A stretch of DNA of 64,000 bases from Kluyvera georgiana ATCC 51603. GTDB lineage: Bacteria > Pseudomonadota > Gammaproteobacteria > Enterobacterales > Enterobacteriaceae. Below, in pieces: positions 10,141 to 18,098 of the stretch. The translations under genes and the position numbers were made by a program. Below the pieces are notes generated by a model, which saw only the letters and a list, made by a program, of their open reading frames with translations, was not told the DNA's origin and did not search any database. The stretch lies in contig NZ_LXEU01000067.1 in the NCBI RefSeq assembly GCF_001654985.1, positions 1-64,000 on the forward strand. The letters are read 5' to 3'. Numbering within the stretch: the stretch's first letter is position 1; every line of letters starts with the position of its first letter.

Positions 10141-10181
10141 CACCAACGGTTTGAGCGGATAACGGTCACGTTTGTGTTCAT
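10128..10181 (-). CDS. Trp leader peptide (17 residues, tandem Trp)
   Basis: A short ORF reading MNTNVTVIRSNRWWLPS then TAA, with two adjacent TGG codons at positions 13 and 14. It is too short for normal gene finders. It ends 103 nt before the synthetase gene, and its Trp codons lie just before attenuator segment 1. A ribosome stalled for lack of Trp-tRNA would cover segment 1 and free segment 2 to form the antiterminator. The ribosome site before the ATG is weak; a GTG at codon 5 behind GGATGA is an alternative start that keeps both Trp codons. Confidence 0.8.
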   Translation of the reverse strand: MNTNVTVIRSNRWWLPS

Positions 10182-10654
10182 CCGGACATCGTGCCATCAA
10201 CCCGGCTTGGTTGTCTACCCCTGACTCGATAAGTACGGTGAATTTTTTGCGAAGTCATGCGTCAATTTTTCCCAGAAAATAATAACGTTACGTAACCGTG
10301 TTGATATTTCATTATGAGGGCGATGCTTAATTATATCCTTTATATACATTACCACTAACATTCAAAATAATCTGAGTTTGTCATGCGGGAATAGCGAATG
10401 GTGTAGCACTGTTTATTAGATCTAAAATACTGCTCCGTAGCAGCAACTAAGTCGTTACTTTGTTGTTGTATAACAAAATAAACACCATGCATTAACAGTA
10501 AAATACTCGTAATGGAGGAGGTTTAATCCTTTTTATTGAGTCATTTGTTCGATATTTACGAAACAATACCAATGCATTGCTTTACATGTTTTTATTTGTT
10601 TTTAGAATAATCTCAGATGCCATAATTACTTCACTCAACATACCTACCTTCAGC
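10182..10654. other. Intergenic region, AT-rich, no gene seen
   Basis: A stretch of 473 bases between the Trp leader peptide and the next gene, noticeably AT-rich beyond 10260. The proximal part should hold the promoter of the leader-synthetase transcript. GTACT and AGTCA at 10221-10238 loosely recall a TrpR half-site pair but are too degenerate to call. I see no other supportable gene or RNA in it. Confidence 0.6.
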
Positions 10655-11011
10655 ATGAGAAAGACATTATTAGTGACCGCACTATTTTGTAGCCTGCTGA
10701 CTGCGGGCATCACCACCATATTTGTTGTTCATGAGATGTATCCTGACACCACCTCTGTATGCCGTATTGATTTTTCCCGTAAAGCGCTGCTGCGCGTCAA
10801 AGACGATTATCTACGCGGCCGCTTCCCCCACTGGTACCGTGAAAAGCGCACGCTGGGCACCCTGACGCCAGAACTCACCTTCGGCGAAGTCTCGATTGAA
10901 GAAGACGAGTATCGCGTGCCGTTCGTGGCGAAAGGGCCATCGGCCAGGCTCGCGCGTATTGGCTTTGTTGACTGCGAAACGATGGACGTCGAATACATCG
11001 CCGGTCAGTAG
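10655..11011 (+). CDS. Unrecognised small membrane-anchored protein
   Basis: I do not recognise the family. From the Met at 10655 the protein has 118 residues. A hydrophobic segment (about residues 5-27) looks like a signal anchor, followed by a charged domain with two cysteines (VCRIDF, VDCETM), so it is probably periplasmic. An in-frame TTG at 10577 and ATG at 10586 would extend it with more hydrophobic residues; none of these starts has a good ribosome site. It sits beside AT-rich DNA, which suggests acquisition, and reads in the same direction as the MarR gene 95 nt downstream. Confidence 0.55.
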   Translation: MRKTLLVTALFCSLLTAGITTIFVVHEMYPDTTSVCRIDFSRKALLRVKDDYLRGRFPHWYREKRTLGTLTPELTFGEVSIEEDEYRVPFVAKGPSARLARIGFVDCETMDVEYIAGQ

Positions 11012-11106
11012 GGCCATTTTACAATCCATGCTATTTAGCCATTCTGTTCCTTGATAGTTATCATGGTAAGTATTATCGTAATCGTACGACACGATCGGAG
11101 ATTGCC

Positions 11107-11574
11107 ATGACTGAAGATGAACTGTTTGCCCGTCGCCCGATGGGGATGCGGATGGCCATGATTGTGCGCCAATGGCGTTCTATCATCGATCATGCGATTA
11201 CCGAAACCGGCTTGACCCAGTCCAGCTGGACGGTGCTGATGCAGCTGCATCAGCTGGGTGATAACGTCTCGGTCAGCGAGCTGGCGGAAATGCAGGGTAT
11301 CGAACTGCCGCCGCTCATGCGTACGCTCACCCTGCTTGAACAGCAGGGTTATCTGCTGCGCACGGTATCGCCGTACGACAAACGAATTCGCCTGCTGACG
11401 CTGACCGACGAAGGTCGGGCGGTGCTCCAGACGCTAAACCAGGTGATTGAAGTCTTCCAGACCCGTGTGTCCACCGGCATCGCTGCCGCCGACATGGCCA
11501 AGTTTAGCGAGACCCTGAATCAAATAGCCTGCAATCTGCGGAATATCCGCGAAGAAAATAATAAAACCGAATAA
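11107..11574 (+). CDS. MarR-family transcriptional regulator
   Basis: A 155-residue winged-helix protein. The recognition region is SVSELAEMQGIELPPLMRTLTLLEQ, and the wing is LRTVSPYDKRIRLLTLTDEG (about residues 92-111), the MarR/SlyA signature. Terminal helices form the dimer interface. It is the first gene of a three-gene operon with HlyD and DUF2955 proteins starting 4 nt after its stop, so it probably represses this efflux operon and itself. The promoter region holds an imperfect inverted repeat GATA-N2-TATC at 11053-11062 as a possible operator. The inducer is unknown. Confidence 0.88.
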   Translation: MTEDELFARRPMGMRMAMIVRQWRSIIDHAITETGLTQSSWTVLMQLHQLGDNVSVSELAEMQGIELPPLMRTLTLLEQQGYLLRTVSPYDKRIRLLTLTDEGRAVLQTLNQVIEVFQTRVSTGIAAADMAKFSETLNQIACNLRNIREENNKTE

Positions 11575-11578
11575 CACC

Positions 11579-12646
11579 ATGATGACGCCAGAACAGAAGT
11601 TTGCCCGCTGGGTAAGGGTGAGTATTGCCTCTTTCCTGCTGATGTTTGCCTATTTTATCGTTGCTGATATCTGGATCCCGCTCACGCCGGATTCTACGGT
11701 AATGCGCGTGGTGACGCCGATTTCGTCCCGCGTTTCCGGCTACGTCTCGCAGGTGTACGTGCACAACAACAGCACGGTGAAAAAGGGCGACCTGCTGTAT
11801 GAGCTGGACCCAACGCCGTTCCAGAATAAGGTCGATGCCGCGACGCTGGCGCTGGCCCAGGCAAAGCTAAGCAATCAACAGCTGGACGCGCAGATTGCCG
11901 CCGCCGAGGCCAACCTTAAAACCGCGCAGCTGACTGCGCGTAACGATCGCGTGACCTACGATCGCTATCAAAGCCTGAGCCGGATGCAGAACGTCTCGCA
12001 GGCCGATCTCGATAAGGTGCGCACCACCTGGCAGACCAGCGAGCAGTCGGTGAGTGCATTGCGCGCCTCGATTCACAATCTGCAAATTCAGCGCGGCGAG
12101 CGCGATGACCGTCGCAACGTTACGCTCCAACAGTATCAGACCACGCTACGGGAAGCGCAGCTCAATCTTGAGTGGACGAAAATTCGCGCTGAAGCTGACG
12201 GTACCGTCAGCAACTTACAGCTTAGCCCCGGCCTGTATGCCTCGGCGGGCAGCCCGGTGATGGCAGTGGTCAATCAGCAGACCGACATCGTCGCCGACTT
12301 CCGCGAAAAAAGTCTGCGCCACACGCGCCAGGGAACCGACGCCGCGGTGGTATTTGATGCTATGCCGGGTAAAGTCTTCGCCGCGCGAGTGACCAGCAGC
12401 GACGCCGGGATCCTTGCCGGCCAGGAAGAGGTAAACGGCGAGCTATCGCAGCCGGAACAGTCCACCCGTTGGGTACGCGACGCGCAGCGTATGCGTATCC
12501 ACGTTGCGCTGGACGAGCCGCTGGAGAAAACCTTGCCGACCGGCGCGCGCGCGACCGTTCAGCTGTATAACAGCGAAGGTGCTTTTGCCCGTTTCTTCTC
12601 TGGCCTGCAAATCCACCTGATAAGCTGGTTGCACTATGTCTATTAA
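11579..12646 (+). CDS. HlyD/EmrA-type periplasmic adaptor protein
   Basis: A 355-residue membrane-fusion protein with an N-terminal anchor (about residues 15-32), lipoyl half motifs (ISSRVSGYVSQVYVHNNSTV and TKIRAEADGTVSNLQLSPG) flanking a coiled coil (about 85-195), and a C-terminal beta-barrel. It resembles the EmrA/AaeA/YibH group. It overlaps the next gene, a DUF2955 permease, by 11 nt. The pair probably exports small aromatic or acidic compounds under the MarR regulator in front; the substrate is not evident. Confidence 0.88.
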   Translation: MMTPEQKFARWVRVSIASFLLMFAYFIVADIWIPLTPDSTVMRVVTPISSRVSGYVSQVYVHNNSTVKKGDLLYELDPTPFQNKVDAATLALAQAKLSNQQLDAQIAAAEANLKTAQLTARNDRVTYDRYQSLSRMQNVSQADLDKVRTTWQTSEQSVSALRASIHNLQIQRGERDDRRNVTLQQYQTTLREAQLNLEWTKIRAEADGTVSNLQLSPGLYASAGSPVMAVVNQQTDIVADFREKSLRHTRQGTDAAVVFDAMPGKVFAARVTSSDAGILAGQEEVNGELSQPEQSTRWVRDAQRMRIHVALDEPLEKTLPTGARATVQLYNSEGAFARFFSGLQIHLISWLHYVY

Positions 12647-13697
12647 CACCCTCGCGCAGGTCTTTACCCCTCACGGCAATATCGTCTACACGGCGAACGA
12701 TTTCCGTCAGACCTTGCGCATCTCTTTTGCCGGCATGCTGGCGCTGAGTATTTCGAGCTTTTTCGATACCCAGTACGGCGTTTTTTACGTGGTTTACCCG
12801 CTGCTGCTCACCGCGCTGGTACCGGTATTTAATCGTCATGTGGCGAAACAGTTTATTTTTAGCGCCTCGCTGAACTGCCTCGAAATGGTGCTGATCATCG
12901 GCTATCTGAGCCAATGGCCGGTGATGATGACGCTGGTGGTGTTCGCGCTGTACGTGATGCGTTTTCGCTTTATGAGCAAAGGGCCGCTGTTCCTGTTCGG
13001 TTCGATGGGCGTGGTATGCCAGAGCGTGATGCTCAACTTTATGAGCTACCCGACGGCCAACTGGCATACGCTGTTGTTTTCGAATATTGAAGCCAGCGTT
13101 CTGGCGGTCGCGCTCAGCGCGCTGATGCACTACCTGATTCCAGACGCCGAGCCGCGCAAGCCGCCGCCGCTGATTGAAAAAGACGCTGCCCGCGTACGCC
13201 ATGAATCGCTGCTTTCCGGCAGCGTGGCGACGATAATCTTTATCGTCTTCCAGGTCAGCGACCTCAGCGATTCTCTGTCGGCGCTGATGGCGGGGATCCT
13301 GATCCTCTTCCCGATGCACTACCGTGGCGCGGTGATCAGCTCGATCTGGCGCGTCGTTGGTGTGGTTCTGGCCTGTTTATATATTCTGGTGGTTCAGTTG
13401 CTCCTCTACGATCACAGCAGCCACATGCTGTTGATGATGCCGTTAATTGGCCTCGGTCTGGCTTTCAGCGCGCGGCTGCACGTGATGGAAAAAGTGGGGG
13501 CGGGCGTGGGCTTTGCCAGCATCACCACCATCGGCATTATGTTTGGCCAGAATCTGCAGCCGGACGGTGACCTGGTGTTCAGCGATCTCTACCGCGCCAC
13601 CTCGGTCACGATTTCGCTGCTGGCGACGCTGACGATGGTGTTTATTCTGCACCGCCTGCTCAACTGCTTTGCGCCAACGCGCTTTATTGTGAAGTAG
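12636..13697 (+). CDS. DUF2955-family inner-membrane efflux protein
   Basis: A 353-residue polytopic protein with about ten hydrophobic helices in two halves and a cytoplasmic loop near residues 165-190 (PDAEPRKPPPLIEKDAARV). It belongs to the DUF2955 group, related in layout to aromatic-acid exporters of the FusC/AaeB type. It starts inside the preceding adaptor gene and ends the MarR-HlyD-DUF2955 operon. A role as permease partner of the adaptor is inferred from this pairing. Confidence 0.82.
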   Translation: MSINTLAQVFTPHGNIVYTANDFRQTLRISFAGMLALSISSFFDTQYGVFYVVYPLLLTALVPVFNRHVAKQFIFSASLNCLEMVLIIGYLSQWPVMMTLVVFALYVMRFRFMSKGPLFLFGSMGVVCQSVMLNFMSYPTANWHTLLFSNIEASVLAVALSALMHYLIPDAEPRKPPPLIEKDAARVRHESLLSGSVATIIFIVFQVSDLSDSLSALMAGILILFPMHYRGAVISSIWRVVGVVLACLYILVVQLLLYDHSSHMLLMMPLIGLGLAFSARLHVMEKVGAGVGFASITTIGIMFGQNLQPDGDLVFSDLYRATSVTISLLATLTMVFILHRLLNCFAPTRFIVK

Positions 13698-13777
13698 CGC
13701 ACTTCAGGACGCTGATTGTTCTCTACCATCTGTGTTTACAATAGCCGCTCGCCGCGGTGGCGTGATGGAGAGAGACA

Positions 13778-15448
13778 ATGTGGAAGACGCGTGCGCTGGA
13801 ACTGAATAACCAGGAGTTCTGGAACTGGGACAAAGCCTGCCAGCTGGTACAGTGGGCGGCCCGCCATGAGTTTACGACCGTGGTGGTGGGGCAAACGGAC
13901 CTGTTCGATAAGCTCGTTTCGCCGAAAGGCTACACCCCGCATCAGTACAACGATCGCCTCTCCAGCCAGCAGCGCGCGCGCTGCGTGTACCTCAACCGGC
14001 TGGCGGGTTACTGCCAGCAGCACGGGCTGAAATTTTATCTGCAGGCCAAGGAACTGAGCTTCCCCGCCGACCTGCTGGCGGCGCACCCGCAGCTGATTGA
14101 TAAAGACGGCAGCATCCGCTTCGACGTCGAATTCTGGTGCCAGTATCTGGCGGATAAACTCTCCTTGCTCTGCCAACAGATCCCCGCCATCAGCGGACTG
14201 CTGGTGGCGCTCTCCAACACCGACGGCCTGCTGCCGATCTCCCGGCCCAACTGGGAGCTGACCGGGCAGGACGATCCCTCGCCGCATATCGACCCCCGCA
14301 GCCTCTCTCGCTATACCCAGTGCTTCAGCGCCATGGCCCGCGCGGTGATACGTGAAAATAAGCATCTGGTGCTGCGCGCCTTTCCGGCGGGTAACCACGA
14401 TATCAGCAACGTGATGGAGGCCATCCGCACGTTGCCGGAGTGCGTCTCGGTGTCCATTAAACTAACGCCGGAGCGTTTCTGGCCAACGTTCCCCAACAAC
14501 CCAGCGCTGCTGGATGTCGAGGACCGCGACGTGTGGGTGGAGCTGGACCTGGTGGGCGAGGAAGTGGGCTGGGGCGTGTTCCCCTTCCCGCGTATCGATG
14601 AACTTCAGGGCCGCCTGCTGTGGTGCCGGGGCAACCCAACGATTACCGGCGCGGTGTGCAAAACCAGCTGGGAAGGGGTGGACAACCACTGGGTGATGGG
14701 CACGCTGAGCGAGTGCAATCTGGTCGCCTGTAGCCAGATTCTGGCGCGGGAAAACGAGCATCTGACCCGCGCGGCGCTGCTGACCCACTGGCTGGATGAG
14801 TGCTACGGCTGGCGTCCCGATGAGGCAACCTTCGACGAATTTCAGTCGCTGATGGGCCAGGCCGGGCAGGTGTTGTATCAGGCCATTTACGTGCGCGATC
14901 ACGTCTTTCATCGCCACAGCCAGGTGCCTGCGAGCTATGGCCAGGCGGTGTGGAGCCTGTACGGCCAGCTCAACCGCAACCATTGGCTGCCCGGCTCGGA
15001 GCGGGATATTTTCTTTAGCGCCAGCGACGTCGAGACTTCCGCGCGTAACCTGTCGCTGATTGCCGAAGAGAAAGATAGCGCCTGGCAGGCGGCGGTAACC
15101 CTACGCGAACAGGCGCTGGCCTTTGCCGACCGCGCGGCGTTTCCCTTCTCGCTGCACCAGCGCTGGCGGGAGGAGTGGCAAGGTTTTGACCTCTATTGCC
15201 TGCTGTTTCGTCACGCGCAAAAAGCCTTTTTCACGCTGCACTTCGCGCGGCTGGTCGAGAACAGCTGGAGCATGCGTGAGATTTGTCAGGTCAATATTCA
15301 GGAGCTGTACCGCTGCGCGGCGGAAATGGACAGCTTCTGCGCCCGGCATACCGAGGCCTCTCCGGGGCTACATGTGATGTTCGATCCCACCCGCGTGCGC
15401 ATGCTGGCTGATAGTCTGAGTCATGAACTGACCCAGCTGAAGGGGTGA
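13778..15448 (+). CDS. Putative glycoside hydrolase with TIM-barrel-like N-terminal region
   Basis: A 556-residue protein without signal peptide, so cytoplasmic. The first 330 residues alternate hydrophobic strands and helices as in a (beta/alpha)8 barrel: FTTVVVGQTDLF, LKFYLQAKELSFP, ISGLLVALSNTDGLLP, HLVLRAFPAGNHD, and VWVELDLVGEEVGWGVFPFP. The rest is helical. This recalls alpha-glucuronidase-like barrels (GH67 style), but I cannot assign a family or the catalytic acids with confidence. GAG and AATGG-type signals give a clear start near 13778. It is followed by CRP-like sites and two further glycan genes, so a role in sugar-chain breakdown is likely. Confidence 0.6.
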   Translation: MWKTRALELNNQEFWNWDKACQLVQWAARHEFTTVVVGQTDLFDKLVSPKGYTPHQYNDRLSSQQRARCVYLNRLAGYCQQHGLKFYLQAKELSFPADLLAAHPQLIDKDGSIRFDVEFWCQYLADKLSLLCQQIPAISGLLVALSNTDGLLPISRPNWELTGQDDPSPHIDPRSLSRYTQCFSAMARAVIRENKHLVLRAFPAGNHDISNVMEAIRTLPECVSVSIKLTPERFWPTFPNNPALLDVEDRDVWVELDLVGEEVGWGVFPFPRIDELQGRLLWCRGNPTITGAVCKTSWEGVDNHWVMGTLSECNLVACSQILARENEHLTRAALLTHWLDECYGWRPDEATFDEFQSLMGQAGQVLYQAIYVRDHVFHRHSQVPASYGQAVWSLYGQLNRNHWLPGSERDIFFSASDVETSARNLSLIAEEKDSAWQAAVTLREQALAFADRAAFPFSLHQRWREEWQGFDLYCLLFRHAQKAFFTLHFARLVENSWSMREICQVNIQELYRCAAEMDSFCARHTEASPGLHVMFDPTRVRMLADSLSHELTQLKG

Positions 15449-15450
15449 AA

Positions 15451-15466
15451 TGTGATGTGCATCACT
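15451..15466 (+). promoter_or_regulatory. CRP-like site 1
   Basis: TGTGATGTGCATCACT fits TGTGA-N6-TCACA with one mismatch and has AAA in front. It lies just after the preceding stop and 221 nt before the 803-residue protein, and probably activates that downstream pair. A hairpin (GCCGGGAAA / TTTCCCGGC) at 15485-15509 lies between the two CRP-like sites. Confidence 0.7.
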
Positions 15467-15535
15467 AATCATTAAGCGCATTTCGCCGGGAAACGTGAGT
15501 TTTCCCGGCATTCATCGTCACACAGACTCTGCTGC

Positions 15536-15551
15536 TGTGACTCTCGTCACG
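15536..15551 (+). promoter_or_regulatory. CRP-like site 2
   Basis: TGTGACTCTCGTCACG fits TGTGA-N6-TCACA with one mismatch at the last base. It is 85 bp centre to centre from the first CRP-like site, roughly eight helical turns, and 136 nt before the next gene. Confidence 0.6.
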
Positions 15552-15686
15552 TTTTATCCTTCCAGCGGTAAGAGATTGTGAATGACCAGGCAGTTCCGCG
15601 AAGGCGCGCGCTCCAGCGTGTAGCGTGCTTCCCATCCTTTCCAGAAAATAGCGCTTAATTACTTAGCGGTTATTGAGGAAACAACG

Positions 15687-18098
15687 ATGAGGCTGATTGC
15701 GGGCGAGGCGCTGACGCGCTTTACGGTGTCACTGCCGCATAATGAGCGGTTTGCCGAATTCTTTACCGGTGAATCGGTAGATGAGCCGATGGACTATCAG
15801 TTCGCCAACGGCAAAGGCCCGGCGCAGGAATCCTTCTGCCGACGCATCTTCCGTCGCGACGCGGCCCAGCGCACGGTGTCACCAGCGCGTGCCCTTCCGG
15901 CGGCGGCCATTACCTGGACCGGAGCCAGCGATACCGTCACCTTCTCCGGCGTGCAAAACGTAGCCACCCACTGCCAGCGCTGGCTGCGTGTGACGCTGCA
16001 TGCGCCGCAGGCAGGCGATTATCCCTTCGAGATTGCCACCTGCGGCGGCGTGCGTATCTGGCGTGATGAACAGCAGGCCGTATGTTTTACGCCGTTCACC
16101 CGCAACGCGCTGCAAACGCAGGTTGTTGATATTGCGCTTCAGCAGGGGGAAAACGCGCTGCTGATTCATCTCGATGAGCTGTTTGAGCGCGACACGATCT
16201 TTGCTTTGCGCATGATCTACCTCGGCGACACGCCGCTGGACGCGACGCTACCGGGCGTGAATAACGCTGACGTCGACACGCTTCAGGCGGTGCTGGACTC
16301 GCTGCCCGCCACGGCGACCGCGCAGCATCAGCGGCTGTATCTGCCCTGCCTGGCAGATTGTGTGCTGCATCTGCGCGGCGCTATCCATAGCCTGGGTAAC
16401 GACGTCATTGCAACCTGTCCGCTGGATTTCGGCTCGGTCATGACTGGCCAAACGGGGCTAACGCTACCCCTCCCGGCAAGCGTTGAAATGGGACACTACC
16501 GTCTTGAACTAACCGCCCGTTCGGGCGACGTCACGATGAGCCGCAACCTGAGCCTCACCGTGCTGGCCGACGACCTCCTGCCCGGTGGTGAAGGCGTGCT
16601 GGAGACTCGTAAGCGCGTGGCCCTGAGCTATATCGCCGAACACGGCGTGCCGCGTACCGGGCGTTTACTGGCGATGCTGCACGTCGGCGACAGCGGCCCG
16701 CAGGTGCAGGAGCTGCTGATAAGCACGCTGCAGCGAATCAGCGCCCGCCAGGACTGCTCGGATTTCTCGATGGTGCCGCTGCTGTGGATCTGGCATGACT
16801 TCCACGGCGAACACTTCCCGGCGGTGCTGTGGAAGCGCGTGCGTTCCGCCATCGTGGGCTATCGCTACTGGTATGACGAACTGGGCAACGATGTGATGTG
16901 GTACTGGAGCGAGAATCACGCGCTCTGTTTCCACACCGCTCAGTACCTCGCCGGGCAGATGTTCCCTGACGATCTGTTTACCGCATCGGGGCGTCGCGGT
17001 CGCGAGCAGCAAGCGATCGCCACCCAGCGTCTGCATGCCTGGTTTGATGCGGTTGAGCAGCAGGGTTTCGTGGAGTGGAATTCGGCCCCGTATTACCCGG
17101 TAGACTACATCGGCCTGTTCGCGCTCTATCAACTGGCCGACGACGCCACGCTGCGCCAGCGTGCTCGCCATCTGATTGACCGCCTGATGATGACCAGCGC
17201 GCTGCACTACCAGTCCGGCATTGCCGCGGGCACCATGGGCCGTGTCTATGAGAAAGAGCTGCTGGCGAGCCAGATGAGCGAGCTTTCCGCCTTTGGTCAC
17301 GTCGCCTGGGGCGGTGGCCACGTTAACCGCAAATGCGCCTCGCTGCCGTTCTTTTGCCTGAGCGACTATGTGCCACCCCTGGAATCCGCCCGCTATGCGC
17401 GTCTGAATCACGGCACGCTGAGCGCCCACTACCAGTGCGGCGGCGGCAAGATTGTGGCGTGGAAGCAGCCGGCGGTGAGCCTCTCCAGCTGTGTCGATCA
17501 TCATACCGGCGCGCGTGGGCATCAGCAGCATCTGGTTGATGTGCAGTTTGCTACGCGACCGGACGCTCGCCTGTGGATTAACCACCCCGGCGACGTTGCG
17601 CCGGGCAGCGAAGCGCGTCCTTCCTTCTGGGCCGGTAACGGCGTGCTGCCGCGGGTAATGCAGGTAGAAAACCGGACGCTGATGCTGTGGCGGTTAGACG
17701 AACATGACGTGCTGGGCTGGACGCATCTCCATCTGTGCAGTGAGGCCTATGATGAGGTTCGCCCGCTGGCGCAAGGCTACGCGGTGCGCGCGGGTCAGGC
17801 CTTTGCCGCCGTGCTCTGCTCGCAGCCGCTGATGGTCAACGGTGACGAAGTTCGCGCCGAAGGCCGCCGCGTTGCGTGGTGGCTGGAAGTGGGCGAGGGC
17901 GATTTTGACGCCTTCTGCCAGCGCGTTCAGGGGCTGCGCATTGTGCTGCAAGAGAATAGCGCGAACGTTCACGATGACCGACAAACGCTGATGCAACTGA
18001 GCTGGCTGGGTGAATGCCTGTACAACGGCACAACCGCCGCGTTCCCGACGCTGGTGGGCAATGAACTTCAGATTACGCTGTCAGGAGACGCACAATGA
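15687..18098 (+). CDS. Large cytoplasmic protein of a glycan-degradation module (unassigned family)
   Basis: An 803-residue protein with no signal peptide, family not recognised. Residues 1-180 look like a beta-sandwich, with a run CRRIFRRDAAQ and VTFSGVQNVATHCQRWLRV. Residues 195-300 look like a second beta domain. Residues 310-560 are helical, with aromatic motifs WIWHDFHGEHFP, YWYDELGNDVMWYWSENH and EWNSAPYYPVDYIGLFALYQ. This fits an alpha/alpha-toroid lyase or hydrolase. The remainder is mostly beta. Its stop overlaps the GH105 start as ATGA, so the two are translationally coupled and probably act on the same oligosaccharide. CRP-like sites lie upstream. Confidence 0.6.
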   Translation: MRLIAGEALTRFTVSLPHNERFAEFFTGESVDEPMDYQFANGKGPAQESFCRRIFRRDAAQRTVSPARALPAAAITWTGASDTVTFSGVQNVATHCQRWLRVTLHAPQAGDYPFEIATCGGVRIWRDEQQAVCFTPFTRNALQTQVVDIALQQGENALLIHLDELFERDTIFALRMIYLGDTPLDATLPGVNNADVDTLQAVLDSLPATATAQHQRLYLPCLADCVLHLRGAIHSLGNDVIATCPLDFGSVMTGQTGLTLPLPASVEMGHYRLELTARSGDVTMSRNLSLTVLADDLLPGGEGVLETRKRVALSYIAEHGVPRTGRLLAMLHVGDSGPQVQELLISTLQRISARQDCSDFSMVPLLWIWHDFHGEHFPAVLWKRVRSAIVGYRYWYDELGNDVMWYWSENHALCFHTAQYLAGQMFPDDLFTASGRRGREQQAIATQRLHAWFDAVEQQGFVEWNSAPYYPVDYIGLFALYQLADDATLRQRARHLIDRLMMTSALHYQSGIAAGTMGRVYEKELLASQMSELSAFGHVAWGGGHVNRKCASLPFFCLSDYVPPLESARYARLNHGTLSAHYQCGGGKIVAWKQPAVSLSSCVDHHTGARGHQQHLVDVQFATRPDARLWINHPGDVAPGSEARPSFWAGNGVLPRVMQVENRTLMLWRLDEHDVLGWTHLHLCSEAYDEVRPLAQGYAVRAGQAFAAVLCSQPLMVNGDEVRAEGRRVAWWLEVGEGDFDAFCQRVQGLRIVLQENSANVHDDRQTLMQLSWLGECLYNGTTAAFPTLVGNELQITLSGDAQ

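Noticed and set aside
10221-10240. Possible TrpR operator upstream of the Trp leader peptide.
   Set aside because: Only GTACT and AGTCA recall the half-site, without the symmetric CTAG core.
12360-13319. Long antisense frames (319 codons here; others at 6301-7197, 16665-17585 and 42151-43044).
   Set aside because: They lie wholly within well-supported genes, are rich in Arg, His and Gln as expected of reverse-strand shadows in GC-rich DNA, and show no domain.
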